In this document: one piece after another, positions 34,278 through 46,453 of the stretch
Numbering within the stretch: the stretch's first letter is position 1
Layout of the letters: each line of letters begins with the position of its first letter
From: SHXO01 sp964523885
GTDB lineage: Bacteria; Pseudomonadota; Gammaproteobacteria; Burkholderiales; SHXO01
Length of the DNA: 64,000 bases
Assembly: GCA_964523885.1 (NCBI GenBank)
Contig: CAZFYX010000085.1
Span: forward strand, 62,001-126,000
Direction: 5' to 3'
Made by a program: the position numbers and the translations under genes
Notes under the pieces: generated by a model
The model's input: only the letters and a program-made list of their open reading frames with translations
The model's database searches: none
Told to the model about the DNA's origin: nothing

Positions 34278-36365
34278 ATGAGCGCCGCCGCCAACCCGCT
34301 CGCCGTCATGGCCTATGGCGTCACGGTGGCCGCCTACGCCGCGCTGGCGGCGCAGCTGCTGCTGCGCGCCCACCACGGCGCGCGTGCCATGCTGCTGCTT
34401 GCCGCCGCCGTGCTGAGCGCGGCCTGGGCGATGGCCGGCGCCTCGTTCGCCTGGTCTCCCGGCGCGGCGCTGCTGCTCACGCAGCAGTTGTTCGACGCGG
34501 CGCGCATCGGGGCCTGGGGGCTGTTCCTGGCCGCCCTCATGCCCCGCACCGGCAGATCGCGCCACCCGGCGATCCTCACTCCAGGGCGCGCCGGCCTCGC
34601 GCTCGGCATCCCCGTCGCGCTCGCCGCGGCGAGCGCGCGGCTGTACCTCCAGTTGGGCGCAGCCGGGCCGGACACGCCGGGGCTCGCCGCCCTCCTTCTA
34701 TATGGCGCGTGGGTCCTCACCGCGATCGTCGGACTGATGGCATGCGAGCAGCTGATCCGCCAGACCGCGCCCGATCGTCGCTGGGCGGTGAAGCCCCTGT
34801 GCCTGGGCATCGCCGCGATCTGCGTATTCGACCTGTTCGTGTTCTCGCAGGCCCTGCTGCTGCGTCAGCTCGATCCGCAGATGTGGACGGTGCGCGGCCT
34901 CGCGCACGCCATGCCGATCCCGCTGGTCATGCTTGCCACCGCCCGCAATCGGCAGTGGACCATCGACCTCGGCGTATCCCGCAGCGTGGTGATGGGCTCC
35001 CTGGCCCTGCTGCTGTCGGGCGGGTACCTGCTCGCGGTGGCGGGCGCGGGCTACCTGGTGCGCATCGCGGGCGGCGACTGGGGCCGGGCGATGCAGGCGA
35101 CCTTCCTGTTCGGCGCAGTGCTGCTGCTGGCCCTGCTGTTCTTCTCCGGCACGCTGCGCTCGAGCCTGCGGGTGTTCGTCAGCAAGCACTTCTTCTCCTA
35201 CCGCTACGACTACCGCTCGGAGTGGCTGAAGCTCACCGCACGCCTGGCCAGCGTGGCGGGAGCGGCACCGATCGGCGAGCGCGCGATCGAGGCGCTCGCC
35301 CACCTCGTCGAGAGTCCCGGCGGGCTGCTGTGGCTGCGCGGCGAGGACGGCACCGCGCGGCTCGCGGCGCGCTGGAACATGCCGGATCCGTGCGCGAGCT
35401 TCGGTGCGGACGATCCCTTCGTCGCCTTCCTCGCGCGCACCGGCTGGATCGTCGAGCTGCACGCGGCCCCCGCGGCGGGACTGAACGTGCCCGAGCCGCT
35501 CGCACGCATCCCCGATGCATGGCTGGTGGTGCCGCTCGCCACCCAGGGGACGCTGCCGGGCTTCGTGGTGCTCGCGCGCTCGCGCGCACACATCGAAGTG
35601 AACTGGGAGGTACGCGACGTGCTGAAGACCGCCGCCCGCCAGGCCGCCGCGTTCCTCGGCCACGTCCGCGCCGCGGAGGCCCTGGCCGAGGCGCGCCAGT
35701 TCGATGCCTACAGCCGCATGTCCGCCTTCGTCGTGCACGACCTGAAGAACCTCGTCGCCCAGCTCTCGCTGCTGCTGCGCAATGCCGAGCGCCACGGCGG
35801 CAATCCGATCTTCCAGCGCGATATGCTGGAGACGGTGCAGCACGCGGTCGAGCGCATGAATCGGCTGCTGCTGCAGCTGCGCTCGGGTGCGGCACCGGTG
35901 GAGAAGCCGGCCCAGGTGGAACTTGCCACGGTGCTGCAACGCGTGCGTGCGGCGCACGCCGGCCAGGATCGGCGGATCGAGCTCGATCTCGAGCCGGGCC
36001 TGCGCGCGCTCGGACACCACGAGCGCCTCGTGCGCGTGGTCGGACACCTGGTGCAGAACGCGATCGACGCCTCCGCACGGGACGTCCCGGTGCACCTGCG
36101 CACCTACGCCGAGTCCGGCTGCGCGGTGATCGAGGTGCGCGACCGGGGCGAGGGCATGACCGAGGCGTTCGTGCGCGAGCACTTGTTCCGGCCCTTCCGC
36201 ACCACCAAGCCCACCGGCATGGGCGTCGGTGCGTACGAGAGCCAGCAATACGTGGCCGAGCTGGGTGGACATATCAGCGTCGACAGCGCGCCGGGCATGG
36301 GCACGACCGTGCGCGTGCACCTGCCGCAGGGCGGCCGCGCGCAGCTCGAGCAGGCCGCGGCATGA
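34278..36365 (+). CDS. prsK: PEP-CTERM system histidine kinase PrsK
   Basis: A 695-residue sensor kinase. About seven to eight membrane segments (1-290) are followed by a GAF-like domain (about 310-460), a dimerisation helix with the phospho-accepting His487 in AFVVHDLKNLVAQLSLLL, and a HATPase domain with VQNAIDAS, RDRGEGM and the lid FRTTKPTGMGVGAYES. That arrangement is specific to PrsK proteins of exosortase-A loci. It should phosphorylate the adjacent PrsR. It starts five bases after the sugar transferase gene. The signal sensed is unknown. Confidence 0.92.
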   Translation: MSAAANPLAVMAYGVTVAAYAALAAQLLLRAHHGARAMLLLAAAVLSAAWAMAGASFAWSPGAALLLTQQLFDAARIGAWGLFLAALMPRTGRSRHPAILTPGRAGLALGIPVALAAASARLYLQLGAAGPDTPGLAALLLYGAWVLTAIVGLMACEQLIRQTAPDRRWAVKPLCLGIAAICVFDLFVFSQALLLRQLDPQMWTVRGLAHAMPIPLVMLATARNRQWTIDLGVSRSVVMGSLALLLSGGYLLAVAGAGYLVRIAGGDWGRAMQATFLFGAVLLLALLFFSGTLRSSLRVFVSKHFFSYRYDYRSEWLKLTARLASVAGAAPIGERAIEALAHLVESPGGLLWLRGEDGTARLAARWNMPDPCASFGADDPFVAFLARTGWIVELHAAPAAGLNVPEPLARIPDAWLVVPLATQGTLPGFVVLARSRAHIEVNWEVRDVLKTAARQAAAFLGHVRAAEALAEARQFDAYSRMSAFVVHDLKNLVAQLSLLLRNAERHGGNPIFQRDMLETVQHAVERMNRLLLQLRSGAAPVEKPAQVELATVLQRVRAAHAGQDRRIELDLEPGLRALGHHERLVRVVGHLVQNAIDASARDVPVHLRTYAESGCAVIEVRDRGEGMTEAFVREHLFRPFRTTKPTGMGVGAYESQQYVAELGGHISVDSAPGMGTTVRVHLPQGGRAQLEQAAA

Positions 36366-36393
36366 CGGCGCGACCCGATCCGGAGCCCGGGCG

Positions 36394-37745
<1,352 letters not shown>

Positions 37746-37749
<4 letters not shown>

Positions 37750-40547
37750 GCGACACGACCGTCGACCCGCCCCGCGGCTGCACACGGCGTCCGTGCCGGC
37801 TGCTCATCGGCGTGCTCGCTGCAGGCCTGCTGCTGGCGGCGTGCAACGGGCGCGACTTCGACAGCTACATGCGCTCCGGCCGCGACTACCTCGCCCGCCA
37901 CGACATCCACGCGGCGATGATCCAGTTCAAGAACGCCGTGCAGGCGCGGCCCGCGGATGCGCAGGCGCGTTACCTGCTCGGCGACTCGCTGCGCCAGGCC
38001 GGCGACCTGGACGCCGCGGAGATCGAGCTGCGCAAGGCGCGCGACGCGGGCTACGACGCCAACGCCGCCGCGCCGGCGCTGCTGCGGGTGCTGGTCGCAC
38101 GCGGCGAGTACGACAAGCTGCTGGCCGAACCCTCCGGCAACGTCACCGCGCCTGCTGCGCTGGCCGAAGTCGAGGCGTTGCGCGGCCAGGCGCACCTGGG
38201 CCTCGGGCACCGTCACGAGGCGCGCAAATCGTTCGAGACCGCGCTGGCCACGGACCCCGCGAACCCGGGCGCCGCGCTCGGCCTCGCGCGCCTGGCCGCC
38301 GTCGCCGGCGATCTCGACGCGGCCGACCGGCAGGTCGACGAGGTGCTTGCCCGCACCCCCGGACACACCGAGGCGCTGCTGTTCAAGGGTGACCTGCAGT
38401 CGGTGCGTGGACGCGCGCAGGACGCGGTGAGGAGCTACGAACAGGTGATCGCGAAGGAGCCGCGCCACCAGGCGGCACACCTGCGGCTGGTGCCGCTCCT
38501 GCTGCGGCTGGGACAGGTGGACCAGGCACGGACCCGGGTCGATGCGCTGAAGAAGCTGGCGCCGCGCGCGCCCGGGGCGCAGTACCTCGACGCACTGGTG
38601 TACTACGCGCAGAACCGCCTCGACCTGGCGCGCACGGCCGTGCTCGAAGTCCTCAAGGCGGTGCCCGATCACAACCCGTCGCTGATCCTGGCCGGCGCGA
38701 TCGAGCACGACAGCGGCCACTACGCCCAGGCCGAGGACCACCTGCGCAAGGTGCTGCAGGAGGCGCCGCGACTCGGCTATGCGCGCAGGCTGCTGGTCTC
38801 CACGCTGCTGCGCATGGGCGAAGCCGACCGGGCCCAGCGCGAAATCGCGCCCCTGCTGCAGCAGTCGATGCAGGACGTCGCGGTGCTGCAGCTGGCGGGA
38901 GAAGTCGCACTGGCCAACCGCAACGTGAAGCAGGCCGCCGCGTACTTCGAGCAGGCAGTCGCCCGCGACCCGGCCAACCTCGCCTCGCGCGTGCGGCTGG
39001 GCCAGGCGCGCCTGGCCGCTGGCGAGACCCAGCGTGCAATCGAGGACCTGGAGGCCGCTGCGAGGGCCGACACGCAAGGCTACCAGGCCGACGTGGCCCT
39101 GCTCACCATCCATCTGGACCGCAACCAGCTCGACCAGGCGCTCGGGCGGGCCGAGGCGCTGCTGCGCAAGCAGCCCGCCAACCCGCTCGCCTACAACATG
39201 CGCGGCCTCACGCTGCTCGCCCGCGGCGACGCCGCTGCCGCGCGCCACGACTTCGAGCGCGCGCTCGAGCTGCAGCCTGCCTATTTCCCGGCCGCGCACA
39301 ACCTCGCCCTGCTCGACCGCCGCGACGGACAGCTGGCGCAGGCGCGCCAGCGCTACGAGAAGCTGCTGGAGCGCGACGCGCGCAACGAGCAGGCGCTGGT
39401 CGCGCTGGTGGAGCTGGCGCGCGAGACCGGCGCCGCGCGCACCGAGGTCGAAGCGGCCATCGACCGCGCGCTGAGGCACAGCCCGCAGTCGGTGCGTGCC
39501 CACCTGCACGCCATCTCCTACTGGCTCGAGGCGGGCGACGTCAAGCAGGCGCTCACCGCCGCCCAGGCGGCACAGGCCGCGCTGCCCGACAACCTGCAGG
39601 TGCTCGCGGCGCTGCGCCGGGCCCAGCTCGCCGCGGGCGACACCAACCAGGCGATCACGACGTTCGGCCGCGTCGCCGCCGCGCTGCCGCGCTCGCCGCA
39701 GCCGCTGCTCGCCCAGGCCGATGCGCTGAGCGCCGCCAGGTCCTGGGACAGCGCGCGCCAGACCCTGCAGAAGGCCCTGGACCTGCAGCCCGACCTGGCC
39801 GAAGCGTGGGGCAAGCTGGTTGCCATCGGCGTGGCGAGCGGCCGGTTCGACCAGGCGCTGGCGGATGCACGCACGATGCAGAAGCGCTGGCCGGCCCAGC
39901 CGCTCGGCTACCTCGCCGAGTCCGAGGTGCTGCAGGCGCAGGAGCAGTGGGTGGACGCCGACCGGGTGCTGCAGGCCGCGCTGCAGAAGCAGGACAACCC
40001 GGTGCTCGCGACCGCGCGGCTCACGCTGCTGCTGCGGCAGGGCCAACGGGCCCAGGCGGTGGCGTGGGGCGAGCGCTGGATCGCAGCCCACCCGAAGGAT
40101 CGCGTCGTGCCCTCCTGGCTCGCGGAGGAGCGCCGCCTGGCGGCCGATCCCGCCGGCTCGGTGCGCTGGTACAAGGCCGCGCTGCGCGCGCAGCCCGATC
40201 ACGTGCCCACGCTCAACAACCTGGCCCTCGCGCTCGGGCAGATGAAGGACCCGGCAGCGATCGGCTACGCGCAGAAGGCGCTCAAGCTCGCGCCACGGCA
40301 CCCGGCGGTGCTCGACACGGCGGGTTGGCTGCAGGTGCAGGAAGGCGACCTCGACGCCGGCCTGCCGCTGCTGGAGCAGGCGCACGCACTGGCCCCGGCC
40401 TCGGCCGAGATCGAGCTCAACCTCGCCAAGGCGCTGCTCAAGGCCGGCCGCACCGATGCGGCCCGCACCCATCTCGAGGCCCTCAGCCGCCTGCCGCCCG
40501 CATCGCCCCTGCGCAAGGAAGCCGACGGCCTCCTGGTCCAACGCTGA
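37746..40547 (+). CDS. prsT: PEP-CTERM system TPR-repeat lipoprotein PrsT
   Basis: A 933-residue lipoprotein: a basic N-terminus, a hydrophobic helix and a lipobox LLLAACNG with the lipidated Cys33, then over twenty helical tetratricopeptide-type repeats to the end (YLLGDSLRQAGDLDAAEIELRKA, AYNMRGLTLLARGDAAAARHDFERALEL and others). It is the usual third partner of prsK-prsR and probably acts as a periplasmic scaffold for polysaccharide export or PEP-CTERM protein sorting. It overlaps prsR by four bases. The length is within the normal range for the family. Confidence 0.92.
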
Positions 40548-40571
40548 CGCATTCCATCCGGATCATCCGCC

Positions 40572-41852
40572 ATGCACACCATCGCTGTAGTAGGCCTGGG
40601 CTACGTCGGGCTCCCGCTCGCGGTCGAGTTCGGCAAGCGCCATCGCACCATCGGTCTCGACCTGTCCGAGGAGAAGGTGGCGTCCTATCGCCGTTACGTC
40701 GATCCCACCGGGGAGGTATCGTCGGAGGCGCTGCGCGCCGCGGTGCGCCTCACCGCCACGACCGACCCTGCCGCCCTGCAGGAGGCGACCTTCGTCATCG
40801 TGGCCGTGCCCACGCCGGTGGACGAGGCGCACCAACCCGACCTCACGCCGCTGGTGGGTGCGAGCGAGGCGGTGGGACGCAACCTGCGGCGCGGCACCAC
40901 CGTGGTGTACGAATCCACGGTCTACCCGGGTGCGACCGAAGAGGTGTGCATCCCGATCCTCGAGGCGCACTCGGGGCTGGCGTGGAAGCGCGACTTCTTC
41001 GTCGGTTATTCGCCGGAACGGATCAACCCGGGCGACCGCGAGCACACCCTCCCGCGCATCGTGAAGGTGGTCTCCGGTGACACGCCGGAGACCCTGGAGC
41101 GGGTGGCCGAGGTGTACGGCAGCATCGTGGGAGCGGGCGTGTTCCGCGCCAGCAGCATCCGCGTGGCCGAGGCAGCCAAGGTGATCGAGAACACGCAGCG
41201 CGACCTCAACATCGCGTTGATGAACGAGCTGGCCATCATCTTCCACCGCCTGGGCATCGACACGGCGGAAGTGCTGCGCGCGGCGGGCACCAAGTGGAAC
41301 TTCCTGCCGTTCCAGCCCGGCCTGGTGGGCGGGCACTGCATCGGCGTGGATCCCTACTACCTCACGTACAAGGCCGAGAAGATCGGCTATCACCCACAGG
41401 TCATCCTCGCGGGGCGGCGGATCAACGACGGCATGGGCAAGTTCGTCGCCGAGCAGACCATCAAGCGCATGGTGCAGGCGGGCTTCTGCGTCAAGCAGGA
41501 GCACGTCACCGTGCTCGGCCTCACCTTCAAGGAGAACTGTCCCGACATCCGCAACACCCGGGTCGTCGATGTCGTGCGCGAGCTCGAGTCCTATGGTGCC
41601 ACCGTCCACGTGCACGATCCGATCGCCAGTCCGCGCGAGGCCGAGCACGAATACGGGCTGAAGCTGTGCCAGTGGGACGAGATTCCCGAGTCGGGGGCCC
41701 TGGTGCTCGCGGTGGCGCACAGCGAATTCCGGCAGCGCCCCGCCGGCGACCTCGTGCGCAAGCTGCGCCCCGGCGGCGTCGTGATCGACGTCAAGCGCGT
41801 CACCGACCCCGCCGCGCTGCACGAGCAGGGCATCGCTTCATGGCGGCTGTGA
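40572..41852 (+). CDS. tviB: UDP-N-acetylhexosamine 6-dehydrogenase, TviB/WbpO type
   Basis: A 426-residue UDP-sugar dehydrogenase with the NAD loop VVGLGYVGLPLAVEFG, FVGYSPERINPGD, the catalytic Cys in GLVGGHCIGVDPYYL, and VTVLGLTFKENCPDIRNTRV. These details fit the TviB/WbpO group that oxidises UDP-GlcNAc or UDP-GalNAc to the uronic acid rather than UDP-glucose dehydrogenase. It would supply an acidic amino sugar to the polysaccharide. It is one base from the epimerase gene and 24 bases after prsT, and so probably belongs to the core transcript. Confidence 0.88.
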   Translation: MHTIAVVGLGYVGLPLAVEFGKRHRTIGLDLSEEKVASYRRYVDPTGEVSSEALRAAVRLTATTDPAALQEATFVIVAVPTPVDEAHQPDLTPLVGASEAVGRNLRRGTTVVYESTVYPGATEEVCIPILEAHSGLAWKRDFFVGYSPERINPGDREHTLPRIVKVVSGDTPETLERVAEVYGSIVGAGVFRASSIRVAEAAKVIENTQRDLNIALMNELAIIFHRLGIDTAEVLRAAGTKWNFLPFQPGLVGGHCIGVDPYYLTYKAEKIGYHPQVILAGRRINDGMGKFVAEQTIKRMVQAGFCVKQEHVTVLGLTFKENCPDIRNTRVVDVVRELESYGATVHVHDPIASPREAEHEYGLKLCQWDEIPESGALVLAVAHSEFRQRPAGDLVRKLRPGGVVIDVKRVTDPAALHEQGIASWRL

Positions 41853-41853
41853 G

Positions 41854-42924
41854 ATGACGCCCGCACACCGCATCGATGAAGCTGCGCTGCCGGCGGCGCT
41901 GGCAGAGCGCCTTGCGCGACAGCGCCGCCGCTGGCTGGTGACCGGCGGAGCCGGCTTCATCGGCTCGCACCTGGTGCAGGCGCTGCTGGCCATGGGCCAG
42001 GACGTGGTGACGCTGGACAACCTGAGCCGGGGGCATCGCGCCAACCTTGAGCAGGCCGGTGCCGGCCATCCGGGCACCGCGCATCGCTTCATCGAAGCCG
42101 ACATCTGCGACCTGGACGCGTGCCGCGAGGCCTGCGCCGACGCGGACTACGTGCTGCACCACGCGGCGCTGGGTTCGGTGCCGGGCTCGATCGCCGACCC
42201 GATCGCGACCAACGCGGCCAACGTCAACGGCTTCGTCAACATGCTGGTCGCGGCGCGCGACGCCGGGGTGCGCCGCTTCGTGTACGCGGCCTCCAGCTCG
42301 ACCTATGGCGACGAAGCCTCGCTGCCAAAGGTCGAGGGCCGGATCGGCCGGCCGTTGTCGCCCTATGCGGTGACCAAGTACGTGAACGAGCTGTACGCCG
42401 ACGTCTTCGCACGCTGCTACGACCTGGAGTGCATCGGCCTGCGCTACTTCAATGTGTTCGGCGCGCGGCAGGACCCGGACGGACCCTACGCGGCGGTGAT
42501 CCCGCGCTGGGTCCGCGCCCTGCTGCACGGGCACCCGGTCGAGATCTTCGGCGACGGCGAGACCACCCGCGACTTCTGTTACGTGCAGAACGTGGTGCAG
42601 GTCAACCTGCTCGCGGCACTCGTGGCGGAAGGCGACGCGCTCAACCAGGTCTACAACGTGGCCGTGGGCGAGCGCACCTCGCTCAACACGCTCTATATGT
42701 CCCTGCGCACGCTCCTGGCCCGGCACGCCGGCCATGCCGCCCAGGCCCGCCCGCGCTACCGCGAGTTTCGCGAGGGCGACGTGCGCCACTCCCTGGCCGA
42801 CATCTCCAAGGCCAGCCGGCTGCTGGGCTACCGGCCCACCCACCGCCTCCACCAGGGACTGGAGGAGGCGCTGCCCTGGTACGTCCAGGCCTACCTCCCC
42901 GAAGGCCTGGCGACCGCCTCCTGA
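41854..42924 (+). CDS. tviC: UDP-N-acetylhexosamine/uronate 4-epimerase, TviC/WbpP type
   Basis: A 356-residue extended SDR enzyme: WLVTGGAGFIGSHLVQALL (NAD loop), FVYAASSSTYGDE, the catalytic PYAVTKYVNELY, LRYFNVFGARQDP and VEIFGDGETTRDFCYVQN. The SSSTYGDE and NVFG segments are typical of WbpP/TviC, which interconverts the GlcNAc and GalNAc forms. With the dehydrogenase it gives UDP-GalNAcA or UDP-GlcNAcA, the building blocks of Vi-like acidic polymers. The first 25 residues form a basic extension before the Rossmann fold. It is the last gene of the polysaccharide block. Confidence 0.85.
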   Translation: MTPAHRIDEAALPAALAERLARQRRRWLVTGGAGFIGSHLVQALLAMGQDVVTLDNLSRGHRANLEQAGAGHPGTAHRFIEADICDLDACREACADADYVLHHAALGSVPGSIADPIATNAANVNGFVNMLVAARDAGVRRFVYAASSSTYGDEASLPKVEGRIGRPLSPYAVTKYVNELYADVFARCYDLECIGLRYFNVFGARQDPDGPYAAVIPRWVRALLHGHPVEIFGDGETTRDFCYVQNVVQVNLLAALVAEGDALNQVYNVAVGERTSLNTLYMSLRTLLARHAGHAAQARPRYREFREGDVRHSLADISKASRLLGYRPTHRLHQGLEEALPWYVQAYLPEGLATAS

Positions 42925-42941
42925 CCGCCCCCCGGCCGGGC

Positions 42942-42971
42942 TGGCCAGCGGGACCGAAAATCGAGTAGAAT
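42942..42971 (+). promoter_or_regulatory. Probable sigma-70 promoter of hppA
   Basis: TGGCCA (42942-42947) and TAGAAT (42966-42971) are separated by 18 bases; the -10 box matches five of six consensus bases and the -35 four of six. They lie about 100 bases ahead of the hppA start, which also has a strong TAGGGGGAGTC ribosome site. A separate promoter fits the change from polysaccharide genes to a housekeeping gene. Confidence 0.5.
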
Positions 42972-43070
42972 CGCGGGCTTTGCTCCGCGGCGGCGGTATT
43001 CTCGGGTAGTAAAGATATAAAGCCGCGGGCGGTTCGCAAGTCCGACTCGACACATCAATTAGGGGGAGTC

Positions 43071-45278
<2,208 letters not shown>

Positions 45279-45299
45279 GTCGCGGCGTCCGCTCAAACG

Positions 45300-45326
45300 A
45301 AAAGCCCCGCGATGCGGGGCTTTTTT
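45300..45326. terminator. Bidirectional Rho-independent terminator
   Basis: A perfect 7-base-pair stem GCCCCGC/GCGGGGC (45304-45310 and 45314-45320) with a 3-base loop is flanked by AAAA on the left and TTTTTT on the right, so it works for hppA and, read the other way, for the convergent CADD-like gene whose stop is 49 bases away. Confidence 0.92.
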
Positions 45327-45368
45327 GTTGACTGCGTCGCCGACTGCGTTCGGCAACGACTGCTGGCG

Positions 45369-46214
45369 TCAGGCCACTGCCTGCACCTTCCTGCCGCGGC
45401 GTTCGCCGAACCGACGCTCGGGAAACGCGATCGCATGGTGCTGCTTGCGCCGATCGTCCTCTCGCTTGTCCAGGGGCACGTCGACGGGCAGGTCGTTGAC
45501 CGAGTAGGCCCGATAGGAGGTGTGCAGCGCCAGATGCAGCAACTGCATGCTGCGCTTGGCCGCGAGCATCACCTTGGTCTGGATGCGGTCGGTGGTCGCA
45601 TAGCGCTTCACCACCTCCAGCGCGACCTTCGGGTGCTCGTCGTCGTAGCGCGCGTGCTCGCGCATCCACTTGTACGTCTTCGGATTCATGTCCACGCCGG
45701 GCTTGCCGCGGTACGCCTCGAACCCGTCGACCACCTGCCGCGACAGCTCGCCGGTGATGCCTTCGATGGCATAGCTGGTCGCCGCCACGGCCTCCGCCAG
45801 CGACCCCTTGGTGTTGATGTACCACAGCCAGTCGGTCAGCGACTGCACGTCCCGCAGAAGCGGCGTCCGGCCCTCGGCCAGATCGAGCATGGCTTGCCGG
45901 CGCACGCCGAATCCCTGCCCCATCCAGAGCCAGTGCTCTGCGTGCGCCTTCTCGACCCGGATGTTGTCGATGAGGTAGGAGCGCCCGTAGTCGTCCTCGA
46001 CCTTGATCAGGGCTTCCGCGAGGAACTTGGGGAAGGCATGGATGAACGGATAGATCTGCAGGATCCACCCCTGCATCTCGTCGAGCGTCATGGTCGTGCC
46101 CGAGACCGCCCGCGCCCATTCGCTGTGGATCAGCTCCTCCCGATACGGACGAAGGAAATCATCCATAGTCTGCACCCAGACCGGATGTGGGGAGAGTTCG
46201 TACATCGAGCCCAT
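45369..46214 (-). CDS. CADD-like heme-oxygenase-fold diiron enzyme (TenA/PqqC superfamily)
   Basis: A 281-residue all-helical protein of the TenA/PqqC/CADD superfamily. EKAHAEHWLWMGQGFG (88-103) and the H-x3-D-x2-H motif in HARYDDEH match metal-ligand patterns of CADD, the chlamydial protein. A Nitrosomonas homologue of CADD takes part in an alternative para-aminobenzoate synthesis for folate, so that role is plausible here. The start is ATG at 46214 with GAGGG nine bases upstream; MYELS at 46205 is an alternative. The last 30 residues form a basic tail, HHAIAFPERRFGERRGR, which recurs in the desaturase at 49652. Confidence 0.65.
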   Translation of the reverse strand: MGSMYELSPHPVWVQTMDDFLRPYREELIHSEWARAVSGTTMTLDEMQGWILQIYPFIHAFPKFLAEALIKVEDDYGRSYLIDNIRVEKAHAEHWLWMGQGFGVRRQAMLDLAEGRTPLLRDVQSLTDWLWYINTKGSLAEAVAATSYAIEGITGELSRQVVDGFEAYRGKPGVDMNPKTYKWMREHARYDDEHPKVALEVVKRYATTDRIQTKVMLAAKRSMQLLHLALHTSYRAYSVNDLPVDVPLDKREDDRRKQHHAIAFPERRFGERRGRKVQAVA

Positions 46215-46453
46215 CTTGTAGGTCCCTCTTGCTTCTTGGACGGGTGCCGCAGGCGGCGATCCCGTGAACTTGTCGTCGGGGTGGGAGCGGCGACGAAGTG
46301 GCGAAGCCACCCGTCCCACGATCGAGTGTATGGGCAAACCGTTACAGGTTCAAGTGACACCCGACCCCAAGACTTCTCGGGAACCCCCTGAATTTCTAAC
46401 AAAACGGGAGATTATGCAGATTTGACATATGACGTCCTGCGCGGGCGTCATGT

